From: Streptomyces sp. NBC_00306
GTDB lineage: Bacteria > Actinomycetota > Actinomycetes > Streptomycetales > Streptomycetaceae
Length of the DNA stretch: 64,000 bases
Reading direction: 5' to 3'
NCBI RefSeq assembly: GCF_036169555.1
Contig: NZ_CP108032.1
Location: 2,790,001-2,854,000, forward strand
Of this stretch, positions 1 through 10,887 are shown piece after piece. How positions within the stretch are numbered: the first letter of the stretch is position 1; each line of letters starts with the position of its first letter. The notes under the pieces were generated by a model. That model did not search any database, was not told the origin of the DNA, and worked only from the letters and a program-made list of their open reading frames with translations. The translations under genes and the position numbers were made by a program.

Positions 1-825
1 GAGCACGAGTCGCCCGAGGATCTGCGGGCCGCCCTGGACTCCGTGGCGGGCCGCTTCACGTGCGACGCCCGCGGTGTCGGCACCGACTGGGAGGTGAAGG
101 AGGTCACCGGTATCGCCTCCGCGCTGCTCGGCACCGCCGACATCGTCGCCGACCCGGCCCATCTGGCAGCGGACTTCACCAGCATGATGGAGAACGCGAT
201 GGGCAAGGAGGTCGCGGACGTCGCCCTGCGGCTGTGGACCCCCGTCGGCGTCGAGATCCGGTTCGTCAAGCAGGTGGCGCCCACCGTCGAGGACCTGACC
301 GCCCGGCGCACCGAGGCGGGTCCGCGGGCGGGCGACTATCCGACCGGCTCGTGGGGCGACGAGTCCCGCGACTACCACGTGTGTGTCCAGGTGCCGCAGG
401 CCGGCATCGGCCAGGAGATGCTCGCCGCCCGCGCCTCCCTCATTATTCCGTCGACGGACGGGGGCGCTCCGCAGGTGCTGTCCCAGGGGCTGGTCCGGGC
501 GGTGTGGACCGACGACATGGCGGCATCGACCTCGATCAACCCGCAGGTGGCGCACTACACGGGCCAGGCGGAACTGGCACAGGTCATCCAACAGGGTCTG
601 GATGCCCGCAAGTCGGGTGATTTCGACGGCGCCACGGCCAAGCTGGGACGTGCGGTGCAGCTCGCGTCGGCGTCCGGGAACGCGGACACCGCGAAACTGC
701 TTGCGAAGGTGGTGGACGTGGTCGATGCGGCGACAGGTACTGTGCGACTGAAGGCGAAGGTTGCGGAAGCCGACGAAATGACCCTCGAAACACGCTCCAC
801 CAAGACGGTGCGTGTGAAGAAGTAG
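1..825 (+). CDS. VWA-family protein, C-terminal part (5' end outside window)
   Basis: The frame is open from the first base, so the gene begins upstream and only about 274 residues are visible. They look like the C-terminal part of a von Willebrand A protein: a beta-rich segment (residues about 60-200), then a helical stretch that reads like a single TPR-type repeat (QQGLDARKSGDFDGATAKLG), and a basic tail ending VRVKK. The metal-binding DxSxS motif would lie in the missing part. The FHA gene follows 61 bp downstream on the same strand. VWA-FHA neighbours are common in actinobacterial Ser/Thr-phosphorylation clusters, so a scaffold role in signalling is inferred from context. Confidence 0.7.
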   Translation, partial: EHESPEDLRAALDSVAGRFTCDARGVGTDWEVKEVTGIASALLGTADIVADPAHLAADFTSMMENAMGKEVADVALRLWTPVGVEIRFVKQVAPTVEDLTARRTEAGPRAGDYPTGSWGDESRDYHVCVQVPQAGIGQEMLAARASLIIPSTDGGAPQVLSQGLVRAVWTDDMAASTSINPQVAHYTGQAELAQVIQQGLDARKSGDFDGATAKLGRAVQLASASGNADTAKLLAKVVDVVDAATGTVRLKAKVAEADEMTLETRSTKTVRVKK

Positions 826-886
826 TCGGCGACAGCACCGAAAACGACACGGCCCGCGGGCCGGACGGAGAGGGGGAAGGGCCGAC

Positions 887-2200
887 ATGCCGACCTGCCC
901 GAACGGACACCAGTCGGGTTCCGACGACTGGTGCGAGGTCTGTGGCCACCGCATGGCCGGCCCCGGCGCCCCCGCAGGCGCCGTGCCGCCTCCTCCGCCG
1001 CCCTCCTACGGCTACCCGGGCCCGGGCGATCCGAACGCCACCGCCCAGGCCGAGCTCTGCCCGCAGTGCCGCACCCCGCGCGAGGCCATGGCCCCGTTCT
1101 GCGAGGAGTGCCGGTACAACTTCCTGACCCACACGGCGACGTCGTACACACCGCTCGCACCGGCCCCGCAGCCCCCCGGGCTGAACCTGCCGGCCGGCTT
1201 CACCAACCAGCCGTCCCCGCCCGCGCCGCCGCAGGGCCGCGGCGGTCCGGGTCCCGGTCAGCACGACCCGTACGACTACCAGAGCTCCCGGCCGTCGCAG
1301 ATGAACCGGGCCGCCGAGCCGCTGATGAACGAGCCGCCGGGGCAGCACCAGCCGCCCCAGGGCTTCCAGCAGCCCGGGCCGCCGCCCCCGCCCCCGCCGT
1401 CGTTCCAGCAGCCCGGGCCCCCGCCTCCGCCGTCATTCCAGCAGCAGGGGCCGGGTCAGCAGCAGGGACCGGGCGGGCAGGCACCCGGCATGCCGGGACC
1501 CGGAGACGGGCAGCAGGGACCGCCGCCTCCGCCGTACCAGCAGCAGTCCACGCCCCCGGCGCCGCCGCGGCCTCAGCACGGCGACGCGGGTGACGACTGG
1601 ATGCTGCCGCCGCCCGCCCAGCCCCAGGCCCCCCAGGCGCAGGCGGCCGGGACGCAGACTCCGCAGGCACCGCCGCAGCAGTTCCAGCAGCAGTCCGTGC
1701 CCCAGCAGCCGGCGCAGCCGCTGTATCCGCAGCAGGGCGGGCCCCAGGGCACTCAGCCCGGTCCCGCACAGCAGCCCCCGCAGTACGGGACGCCCGCCGG
1801 GTGGACGGTCGTCGTCGCGCCGGACCGCGAGTACTTCATGGCGATGATGCAGCGCAGCGGCCCGGACGCCACCGGTCTCAATCTGCCCGCGTACTCCCCC
1901 GAGCAGCAGCTGCCGCTGTCGGGCAACCAGGTCACCATCGGCCGCCGCCGGCACTCCACCGGCGAGGCGCCGGACATCGATCTCTCGGTGCCGCCGGAGG
2001 ACCCGGGCGTCTCGCACCAGCACGCCGTGCTCGTGCAGCAGCCCGACGGCTCGTGGGCGGTCGTCGACCAGAACTCCACCAACGGCACCACGCTGAACGG
2101 CGCCGAGGACCCGATCCAGCCCTATGTGCCGGTCCCGCTGAACGACGGCGACCGCGTCCACGTCGGAGCCTGGACCACGATCACCGTCCGCCGCGGCTAG
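887..2200 (+). CDS. Zinc-ribbon / Pro-Gln-rich / FHA domain protein
   Basis: 437 residues in three parts. The N-terminus has two Cys4 zinc-ribbon-like knuckles (CPNGH...CEVCG near residues 4-21 and CPQC...CEEC near 63-83). A long low-complexity linker of Pro, Gln, Gly and Ala follows (about 85-310). The C-terminus is an FHA domain (about 345-437) with the canonical GRRR, VSHQHA and NSTNGT phosphothreonine-binding signatures. It therefore should bind pThr peptides, probably from a Ser/Thr kinase substrate. The ATG start is preceded by a purine-rich GAGAGGGGGAAGG Shine-Dalgarno region. It is probably cotranscribed with the upstream VWA gene. The partner kinase is not in the window. Confidence 0.88.
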   Translation: MPTCPNGHQSGSDDWCEVCGHRMAGPGAPAGAVPPPPPPSYGYPGPGDPNATAQAELCPQCRTPREAMAPFCEECRYNFLTHTATSYTPLAPAPQPPGLNLPAGFTNQPSPPAPPQGRGGPGPGQHDPYDYQSSRPSQMNRAAEPLMNEPPGQHQPPQGFQQPGPPPPPPPSFQQPGPPPPPSFQQQGPGQQQGPGGQAPGMPGPGDGQQGPPPPPYQQQSTPPAPPRPQHGDAGDDWMLPPPAQPQAPQAQAAGTQTPQAPPQQFQQQSVPQQPAQPLYPQQGGPQGTQPGPAQQPPQYGTPAGWTVVVAPDREYFMAMMQRSGPDATGLNLPAYSPEQQLPLSGNQVTIGRRRHSTGEAPDIDLSVPPEDPGVSHQHAVLVQQPDGSWAVVDQNSTNGTTLNGAEDPIQPYVPVPLNDGDRVHVGAWTTITVRRG

Positions 2201-2207
2201 AGAGGCG

Positions 2208-3209
2208 CTAGGCGGGCGGCGCGGTCTGCCGCGCCGGCCCCAGCGGCCAGGCGTACGGCCCTTCCGGGTCGTCCAGCCAGGCCCACTGATGGTCTCCGCT
2301 CACCGTGACGCCGAAGCGCTCGCGCTGCGGGCGCCGCTCGCGTTCCCACAGCGACAGGGCCTCGTGCGGGTCGAGGCTGCCCGCGGTCAGGGTGAGCAGG
2401 AACCGGAAGAGGTCGTTCTCGATCACACGGCGGGGCAGTCCCCCGATGTGCCCCTCCGCCGCGGCGTCGCTGCCGCGCAGGGGAACGAAGTACGCGGACG
2501 TCCGCAGGAAATGACCTTCGGCGCTGCGGGTGGGGCCGTCGTCGCTCACCCGTAGCGCGATCAGGCCCGTGGAGAGCGGGGCGAGGATCCGTGCGCCCGG
2601 CCGGCACTGGGGCAGCCAGTCGAAGGGCACGGACGGCAGGGTGCAGGTCGCGATGATGCGGTCGAAGGGCGCGCGCTCGGGACAGCCGCGGGCTCCGTCG
2701 CCGGTGACGACGGTGGGGTGGTAGCCGGCGGCGGCCAGATGCCTGCAAGCGGATTCGGTGATCTCCGGCTCCACGTCGACGGTGGTCACCCGGTCCTCAC
2801 CGAGCCGGTGGGAGAGCAGCGCCGCGTTGTAGCCGGTGCCGGCACCGATCTCCAGGACGGTGTTGCCGTCCTCGACCCGGAGCTCGTCGAGCATGCGCGC
2901 CATGAGGGAGGGCTGGCTGCTGGAGGAGATCAGTTCACCGTCCCGTACCCGGGTGGCCAGCGGCATGTCGTAGTAGGCCCCGCGCAGCCACCGCTCACGC
3001 CGGGCCCGGTCGGGGTCCAGGCACCACATCCGCTCATAGGTGCCGCCCCGGCCGATGAAGTAGTACGGCACGAACACATGCCGCGGGACCTCCTCGAACG
3101 CCGCCCGCCAGGCGGGATCGCCAAGACCGCCCTCGTGCACGATCGCCCGCACCAGCGCATCGCGCGCCTCGGCGGCGGGCCCGGCATCGGGCTCCAGGTG
3201 CGTTCCCAT
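2208..3209 (-). CDS. Protein-L-isoaspartate O-methyltransferase-like protein
   Basis: 333 residues. The SAM-binding motif I VLEIGAGTGYNAALLS and the upstream ISSSSQPSLMARMLDEL segment match the Pcm family, which methylates isoaspartyl residues in damaged proteins or, in actinobacteria, modifies peptides. It is longer than classical Pcm (about 210 residues) because of a C-terminal extension of about 110 residues, so the substrate may differ. The frame stays open upstream to 3428, but the ATG at 3209, preceded by GCAGGAGAG, is the better start; the longer version would overlap the divergent haemoglobin gene. It converges with the FHA gene, with only 7 bp between their stop codons. Confidence 0.8.
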   Translation of the reverse strand: MGTHLEPDAGPAAEARDALVRAIVHEGGLGDPAWRAAFEEVPRHVFVPYYFIGRGGTYERMWCLDPDRARRERWLRGAYYDMPLATRVRDGELISSSSQPSLMARMLDELRVEDGNTVLEIGAGTGYNAALLSHRLGEDRVTTVDVEPEITESACRHLAAAGYHPTVVTGDGARGCPERAPFDRIIATCTLPSVPFDWLPQCRPGARILAPLSTGLIALRVSDDGPTRSAEGHFLRTSAYFVPLRGSDAAAEGHIGGLPRRVIENDLFRFLLTLTAGSLDPHEALSLWERERRPQRERFGVTVSGDHQWAWLDDPEGPYAWPLGPARQTAPPA

Positions 3210-3405
3210 ATGTCCACTCTCCTGCGCCACGGCCGCCGTGGCGAGCGCCCGGCGGGGGCGGAGGCCCCGGGCGTGACCGGAAACCGGGCGACTCCCCGGC
3301 GCCGAAATCCTGTCGGGAGTGCCGTCGGGAGGCCTGTGGGAAGGCCCGTCGGAAGGAAGTCCTAGGGCCTGGGTCCTCGGTCGGGGTGTCTGAGACCATG
3401 GAGGC

Positions 3406-3810
3406 GTGAATGAGATTCCGCGCGGCACGCTTCAGGAGCAGACCTTCTACGAGCAGGTCGGCGGCGAGGAGACCTTCCGGCGCCTCGTCCACCTCTTCTA
3501 CCAGGGCGTGGCCGGCGATCCGCTGCTGCGGCCGATGTACCCGGAGGAGGATCTGGGTCCGGCCGAGGAACGGCTCACGCTCTTCCTGATCCAGTACTGG
3601 GGCGGGCCGCGTACCTACAGCGACAACCGCGGTCACCCGCGGCTGCGGATGCGGCACGCACCGTTCGCGGTCGACCGGGCCGCGCACGACGCCTGGCTGA
3701 AGCACATGCGCGCGGCCGTCGACGGGCTGGGGCTGGCCCCGGAGCACGAGCGGCAGCTGTGGGACTACCTCGTCTATGCCGCCGCCTCCATGGTGAACAC
3801 CGCCGAGTAG
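3406..3810 (+). CDS. glbO: Group II truncated haemoglobin
   Basis: 134 residues, the normal size of a trHbO globin. The 2-on-2 fold is recognisable: a FYQGV segment with the B10 Tyr near residue 32, the proximal haem ligand in RMRHAPF (His84), and the Trp at G8 (W97 in DAWLKHM) that is diagnostic of groups II and III. Family members bind O2, NO or peroxide and act in redox or nitrosative protection. It diverges from the methyltransferase gene at 2208-3209 and converges on the Rieske gene with a gap of only 20 bp. ATG at 3406 (GTGAATGAG context) gives the full family length. Confidence 0.93.
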   Translation: MNEIPRGTLQEQTFYEQVGGEETFRRLVHLFYQGVAGDPLLRPMYPEEDLGPAEERLTLFLIQYWGGPRTYSDNRGHPRLRMRHAPFAVDRAAHDAWLKHMRAAVDGLGLAPEHERQLWDYLVYAAASMVNTAE

Positions 3811-3830
3811 GGCCCACCCCACAGAACGCT

Positions 3831-5018
3831 CTAGCTGCCGAGCCTCTCCGTCACCCAGCTGTGGAAGTCGCCGATGTGGTGCTCGCTGGGCACCAGTACC
3901 CCGCCCGTGCGGTAGGCGCGTGAGTCCATCGCCGGCTGGGTGCGCTCGCAGGCGGCGAAGTCCTGCGCATTGACCCGGTGGAAGAGCTCCACCGAACGGG
4001 AGATGTCCGCGCCGGAGGCGAGGACCTCGGGCGTGTAGAGCCAGTCGCACTCGACGACCGTACGGTCATGGCTCATCGGGAACATCCGGTGCACGATCAC
4101 ATGGTCGGGCACCAGATTGACGAAGACCTGCGGCTTCACGGTGACGGCGTAGTAGCGGCGGTCCTGTTCCTCGGCGAGGCCCGGCAGCCGGCCGAAGCCC
4201 TCGCTGCCGTCGACGGTGAAGCCCCGGGCACCCTCGGAGAAGGCCGCGCCGTGGCCGACGTAGTACTGGGCGGCATATCCGCGCGCGAACTCCGGCAGGA
4301 CGTAGGTCAGTTCGGGGTGGATGGTGGCGCAGTGGTAGCACTCCATGAAGTTCTCGACGATCAGTTTCCAGTTGGCCTTCACGTCGTAGCTGACGCGCTT
4401 GCCGAGGGCGAGATCTCCCGTGCGGTAGCGCTCGATGGCGGCGACCTCACCGAGGCGTTCGACCGCCGCGCCGACCACGCTGTCCTCGAACGACGGTGGC
4501 TCGTCGGCCAGACAGACCCAGGCGTAGCCGAGCCATTCGCGCAGGGCGACGGGGCGCAGCCCGTACGCGCTGCGGTCCACATCGGGCATCTTCACGAGGT
4601 TGGGGGCGGCGACGAGCGCGCCGTCGAGGTCGTAGCTCCATGCGTGGTACGGGCAGCGCAGCGTACGCCGTACCTCGCCGGACTCCTCGGTGCACAGGCG
4701 TGCCCCGCGGTGCCGGCAGACGTTGAGGAACGCACGTGGTTCGCCTGCCCTGTTACGGGTGACCAGCACGTTCTCGCGGCCGACCTGGACCGTGCGGAAC
4801 GCGCCGGGGCGTGCGAGGTCCGCGGAGCGCACGGCGCAGAACCAGAGCGATTCGAAGATCTTCTCCTGCTCCCGGGCGAAGATCTCGGGGCTGGTGTAGT
4901 GGTGTCCGGGCAGGGTGGCGAGCAGGCTCGGCGGCTGCGATGCCGCGGTCTGCTGGTGCGGTGCCGCGGTCTGCGGGTGCGCGGTCTGCGAGAGCGGCGT
5001 GGCCGGCGTCATGGTCAT
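3831..5018 (-). CDS. Rieske non-haem iron oxygenase, glycine-betaine demethylase type (GbcA-like)
   Basis: 395 residues. The Rieske [2Fe-2S] site is intact (C101xH103 in NVCRHRGARLC; C122xxH125 in CPYHAWSY), as is the mononuclear iron site (NFMECYHCATIHPEL, H229 and H234). This is the alpha-subunit architecture of ring-hydroxylating-type oxygenases that N-demethylate quaternary amines. It lies 13 bp downstream of sarcosine oxidase and next to dimethylglycine oxidase, so glycine betaine to dimethylglycine is the likely reaction. No reductase subunit (GbcB) is adjacent, so electrons must come from elsewhere. Residues 1-35 are a low-complexity TAAPHQQT lead. The frame extends upstream into the sarcosine oxidase gene, but ATG at 5018 or 5012 is the sensible start. 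Confidence 0.82.
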   Translation of the reverse strand: MTMTPATPLSQTAHPQTAAPHQQTAASQPPSLLATLPGHHYTSPEIFAREQEKIFESLWFCAVRSADLARPGAFRTVQVGRENVLVTRNRAGEPRAFLNVCRHRGARLCTEESGEVRRTLRCPYHAWSYDLDGALVAAPNLVKMPDVDRSAYGLRPVALREWLGYAWVCLADEPPSFEDSVVGAAVERLGEVAAIERYRTGDLALGKRVSYDVKANWKLIVENFMECYHCATIHPELTYVLPEFARGYAAQYYVGHGAAFSEGARGFTVDGSEGFGRLPGLAEEQDRRYYAVTVKPQVFVNLVPDHVIVHRMFPMSHDRTVVECDWLYTPEVLASGADISRSVELFHRVNAQDFAACERTQPAMDSRAYRTGGVLVPSEHHIGDFHSWVTERLGS

Positions 5019-5031
5019 CAGGTCGTCTCCA

Positions 5032-6186
5032 TCAGGCGGGCGCGGTCGCGATGCGGCCGGGGTCGAAGAGCTCGATGGGGTGGTGCGTGGTGCCGTCCAG
5101 CGCCAGGTCGGCCAGGATCTCGCCGACCACGGGCACGAACTTGAAGCCGTGCCCGGAGAATCCGCAGGCGACGGTGACGGCATCCGCGTGGGACGGATGC
5201 CGGGCGATGACGAAGTGCTCATCGGGCGTGGTGGAGTACATGCAGGTGACGGCTTTGAGGAAGGTGCCGGGCAGCGTGGGCAGCCGGGGCGCCAACTGGG
5301 CTGCCATCGCCCGTACTTCGTGGTCGTGGACGGTGCGGTCGATGGTCTCGGGGGTGCACGGGGTGCCTTTGCGGAAGAAGGCGACCTTCGCCCCGCCGTC
5401 GGGTCCGTCGATGGCCGGGAAGCCGTAGACCTGGACCCCCGCGGTGTCCTCCCAGATGTAGACGGGATGGCGTTCGGGCAGATAGGGGCCGGTGCCGCCG
5501 TCCGGCCGGAACCAGTACATGATCTGCCGCTCGATGCTGAACGGCACCCGCAGATCGGTGAGCAGCCGCGGCGCCCAGGCTCCGGGGCAGATGACGAGGT
5601 GGCCCGCGGTGTAGGTGTCCTCGGCGGTGTGGACGCGCACTCCGTCGCGGTACGGCTCCCAGCGGGTGACCGGCTCCTCGAACCGCAGCTCGGCGCCGTC
5701 GCGGGTGGCCAGCTGGAGGTGGGCGGCGACGGTGTTCTCGGGCCGCAGCAGTCCGGCGCGCGCCTCGTACAGGGCGACCTCGTCGTCGGCGGGGGTCAGC
5801 GTCGGGAATCGGCGGTGCAGTTCCTTCGCGTCCAGCATCTCGTGCGGCAGGTCCCACTGCTGGGCGGAGCGCAGCGATCCGGCGACGGTTCGCGACTCGG
5901 GCCGGCCGACCATCACGCCGCCGCACAGGGTCGCCACGTCGCGGCCCGTGTCCCGCTCCAGTTGCTCGTACAGCTCGTAGGCGCGCAGCAGCAGCGGGAC
6001 GTAGGCCGGGTCCTCGAAGTAGGACTGACGGGTGACGCGGGATCCGCCGTGGCTGGACCCCCGGCTGTGCACCGGACCGAACTTCTCCAGTCCCAGCACA
6101 CGGACCCCCCGGGCGGCGAGATGGGCGGCGGCCGCGCTGCCCATCCCTCCGAGGCCGAGGACGATCACGTCGTACGCGGGTGCCAT
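5032..6186 (-). CDS. soxA: Monomeric sarcosine oxidase / N-methyl amino acid oxidase
   Basis: 384 residues, the MSOX/SolA family length. It begins with the FAD-binding Rossmann motif [17 protein letters not shown]. Near the end the [11 protein letters not shown] motif carries Cys315, the residue that covalently binds FAD in bacterial monomeric sarcosine oxidase. The enzyme would convert sarcosine plus O2 to glycine, formaldehyde and H2O2 in the cytoplasm. It sits between the Rieske and dimethylglycine oxidase genes (11-13 bp gaps), forming the last step of stepwise glycine-betaine demethylation. N-methyltryptophan oxidase (SolA) is a sequence relative, but the neighbourhood favours sarcosine. 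Confidence 0.88.
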   Translation of the reverse strand: MAPAYDVIVLGLGGMGSAAAAHLAARGVRVLGLEKFGPVHSRGSSHGGSRVTRQSYFEDPAYVPLLLRAYELYEQLERDTGRDVATLCGGVMVGRPESRTVAGSLRSAQQWDLPHEMLDAKELHRRFPTLTPADDEVALYEARAGLLRPENTVAAHLQLATRDGAELRFEEPVTRWEPYRDGVRVHTAEDTYTAGHLVICPGAWAPRLLTDLRVPFSIERQIMYWFRPDGGTGPYLPERHPVYIWEDTAGVQVYGFPAIDGPDGGAKVAFFRKGTPCTPETIDRTVHDHEVRAMAAQLAPRLPTLPGTFLKAVTCMYSTTPDEHFVIARHPSHADAVTVACGFSGHGFKFVPVVGEILADLALDGTTHHPIELFDPGRIATAPA

Positions 6187-6197
6187 GCGTGTCCCTT

Positions 6198-8600
<2,403 letters not shown>

Positions 8601-8613
8601 TCAACCCCCAGCT

Positions 8614-8643
8614 GTTGCGCTGTGCACGACGGGTTGCGCGATG
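8614..8643. promoter_or_regulatory. Candidate IclR operator upstream of the demethylation operon
   Basis: Sixteen bases upstream of the dmgO start there are two TTGCGC words (8615-8620 and 8634-8639) flanking a TGTGCACGA core. The word TTGCGC and the TGCACGA core recur upstream of the adjacent IclR-family gene (9682-9704). Shared words upstream of a regulator and its neighbouring operon suggest a common binding site. This is inference; no consensus for this regulator is known to me. Confidence 0.35.
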
Positions 8644-8888
8644 AGAGACATAGTGGGAACGCGTGGGGGCCACCGTCAAGGGCCCACGGGCAGGGAACGC
8701 GGATGTAACACGGGGCCGCGGCGAACCATGGCCGGCGTGACGGGTGGTGCGCGAGGCGTGACGGGGCGTCGTGGCCGGCTCGGTCAGCGGGGAGAAATGC
8801 CGCGAGAGGGGCGGGGCGGCACGGGATGCCGTGAGACGGACGGGGCCGGTGAGGCGGGCCGGCGGTGGCCTGAATTCAGCCGCCGAAC

Positions 8889-9653
8889 TCAGCCGCCGTA
8901 GCCCATCCGGCGGGAAAGCTCCTCCGCGACCGCCATCGTGCGCTTGGCCAGCTTCGGCAACAGCTCCTCGCCGAGCCGATAGGCAGGCCCGGACGCACTG
9001 ATCGCACCGATCACGGTTCCGTCGTGGGTGTACACGGGCGCTGCCACCGCGTTCAGGCCGATCTCCAACTCCTCGGCGGCGATGGCGAACCCCTGCCCGG
9101 CCGCCTCGGCCAGCTGGCTGTCGAGATCGGCGGGCGAGGTCACCGTGCGCTCGGTGTACCGCTCCAGACCGGCGGCGAACAGCCGCTCCCGTACCGCCGC
9201 GGGGGCATGCGCGAGCAGCACCTTCCCGCTGGAGGTGGCATGCAGCGGAGTACGGCGGCCGAGCCAGTTGTACGTCGTCACGGAGGCCGCACCACGGGCC
9301 TGGGCGACGTTGACGGCCGCGTCGTCGTCGAGGATCGCGATGTTGACGGTCTCGCCCACCTCGTCGGCGAGTTCACGGCACAGCGGCGTGCCCTCCTGCG
9401 TGATGTCGAGCCGTACGGCCGCCGCTCCCGCGAGCCGGAGCATGCCCGCGCCCAGGCAGTACTTGCCGCGCTCCTTGGACTGCGTGACCAGCCCCCGGTT
9501 CTCCAGCACCCCGAGCAGCCGGAAGGCGGTGGACTTGTGCACACCCAGCTCGTCGGCGATCTCCGTGACGCCCGCTTCACCGTGCCGGGCAAGGCTTTCG
9601 AGCACGCTCACGGCACGGTCCACCGACTGTACGGCGCTGGCCTTCTCGGTCAT
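8889..9653 (-). CDS. IclR family transcriptional regulator
   Basis: 254 residues: N-terminal winged helix-turn-helix (about 8-60; SVDRAVSVLESLARHGEAG, then DELGVHKSTAFRLLGVLE) and a C-terminal IclR effector-binding domain (about 75-250; TSSGKVLLAHAP and GLNAVAAPVY are typical). The 3' end faces the dmgO promoter, and the gene is oriented with the demethylation genes. Location and shared upstream motifs suggest it controls choline/betaine catabolism and itself. The start is ATG at 9653 (MTEKASAVQ); an in-frame upstream start at 9689 would add 12 residues that fall in the operator-like repeat. Confidence 0.88.
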   Translation of the reverse strand: MTEKASAVQSVDRAVSVLESLARHGEAGVTEIADELGVHKSTAFRLLGVLENRGLVTQSKERGKYCLGAGMLRLAGAAAVRLDITQEGTPLCRELADEVGETVNIAILDDDAAVNVAQARGAASVTTYNWLGRRTPLHATSSGKVLLAHAPAAVRERLFAAGLERYTERTVTSPADLDSQLAEAAGQGFAIAAEELEIGLNAVAAPVYTHDGTVIGAISASGPAYRLGEELLPKLAKRTMAVAEELSRRMGYGG

Positions 9654-9680
9654 CCGTCGAACCCCCGTGCTGCTGTGCGC

Positions 9681-9708
9681 GTTGCGCATCGCGCTGCACG
9701 ATGCATCA
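9681..9708. promoter_or_regulatory. Dyad upstream of iclR gene (possible autoregulatory site)
   Basis: GCATCG (9686-9691) and CGATGC (9699-9704) form a perfect 6-bp inverted repeat with a 7-bp spacer, 33 bp upstream of the iclR start. The word TTGCGC overlaps its left side and also appears upstream of dmgO. The size and symmetry suit an IclR dimer. It is a prediction from sequence symmetry only. Confidence 0.4.
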
Positions 9709-9737
9709 TGCGGCGCCCCTGCCCACTTGCCTGAACG

Positions 9738-10418
9738 TTAACCGGTTCTCGTGGGGATGACGCTCAGGCCGCCGAGACCGTTCGTCCGTACCGCGATCGA
9801 CCCGAAGGGGGTACGCAGTCTGAGCCACGCGCCCGTGGACAGCAGCGCCACCGGGACGGACGGGCGCAGGAATCCGAGTGAATGGGCCGCGTGCACCGCG
9901 CGCAGGGGCAGCGGGGTGTCGGCGACGGTCCGCGACCAGATGTCCCGGCCGATCCGGTCCCGCTCGGTGCGGGTGCGGTGCTGGGCCGGCAGTCCCTCGT
10001 CGCGGGCGCGGAACTCGGCGATCGCTGCCGTGACCGCGGCGCGCATCTCGGCCACCGGCGGCAGCCCGGGCAGCTCGCGCCAGCCGCCGCGCGGTGGCAG
10101 CACACCGGTCCACGGGGGTCCGGTGACGGTGGCGGGCACGGTGAACCTCTCGCTGCCGAGGCTCTCCAGCAGCTCACCGGCGGAGACGGTGACATCCAGC
10201 TCGACGGGCTCACCGAGGCGGGCAGCGCGGACCGCCAGCACCTCGAAGGACGGCGGACGTCCGAAGACCGCGAGGCTGGACATCGCTCCGTCGGCGCCGC
10301 CGGCCTGGAGTCTGACGGCCGCGGCACGGTCGTAGTGGATCAGCCGGGCGAGGAAGGCGGAGAGATCCTCCGCCTCCCTCGCATCGGCCAGGTGCAGAGT
10401 CTGCACGGGTACCGTCAT
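9738..10418 (-). CDS. Conserved hypothetical protein linked to thioesterase and ettA
   Basis: 226 residues with no family I can name. The protein is soluble-looking, rich in Ala, Arg and Leu, without a signal peptide or membrane segment. Its ATG overlaps the thioesterase stop by four bases (ATGA, 10415-10418), so the two are translationally coupled and it is the third gene of an ettA-thioesterase-unknown operon. It begins MTVPVQTLHLADAREAEDLS and ends with a compact predicted beta segment (FGSIAVRTNGLGGLSVIP). The function is unknown; operon placement does not reveal it. Confidence 0.75.
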   Translation of the reverse strand: MTVPVQTLHLADAREAEDLSAFLARLIHYDRAAAVRLQAGGADGAMSSLAVFGRPPSFEVLAVRAARLGEPVELDVTVSAGELLESLGSERFTVPATVTGPPWTGVLPPRGGWRELPGLPPVAEMRAAVTAAIAEFRARDEGLPAQHRTRTERDRIGRDIWSRTVADTPLPLRAVHAAHSLGFLRPSVPVALLSTGAWLRLRTPFGSIAVRTNGLGGLSVIPTRTG

Positions 10419-10879
10419 GCCGCGAGAGCATCCTCGTCGGCGCCGTCGGCCGCGTTGTCGTCGGCACCGTCCAGATACTTCTGGAGGTAGGACTTCTCCT
10501 CCGCGGTGATCCGCCGCGGACGCCCGGCCTCCAGGTTGTACGGCACCACGATGGTCGAGGCCCGCACATACACCTGCGAGGCGCCCTCGGCGTCCTTGAC
10601 CTCGTACGCGATGGTGAGCGAAGCAGCGCTGATCTTCGTCACCCACGACTCGACGACCACCGGCTCGTGGCGGTGGACGAGCGGCCGTACGTAGTCGATC
10701 TCGTGCCGTGCGACGACCGAACCGCCGGAGAACGACGGCGAGCCGTCCCCCGGCGCCAGCCGGAACATGAAGTCGATCCGCGCCTCTTCCAGATACCGGA
10801 GGAAGACGACGTTGTTGACGTGCCCGAAGGCGTCCATGTCCGACCAGCGGAGGGGGCAGCTGTAGATGTGCCGGGCCAT
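10415..10879 (-). CDS. Acyl-CoA thioesterase (4HBT hotdog fold)
   Basis: 154 residues. The N-terminal RWSDMDAFGHVNNVVFLRYLEEARIDF segment is the 4-hydroxybenzoyl-CoA thioesterase/YbgC-type signature, with the conserved Asp-x-x-Gly-His-Val-Asn catalytic loop. It hydrolyses acyl-CoA thioesters in the cytoplasm; chain specificity cannot be read from the sequence. It lies 8 bp after ettA and overlaps the next gene by four bases. The frame is open further upstream, but ATG at 10879 (MARHIYSCPLRW) gives the standard hotdog length. Confidence 0.88.
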   Translation of the reverse strand: MARHIYSCPLRWSDMDAFGHVNNVVFLRYLEEARIDFMFRLAPGDGSPSFSGGSVVARHEIDYVRPLVHRHEPVVVESWVTKISAASLTIAYEVKDAEGASQVYVRASTIVVPYNLEAGRPRRITAEEKSYLQKYLDGADDNAADGADEDALAA

Positions 10880-10887
10880 CGTGAACC

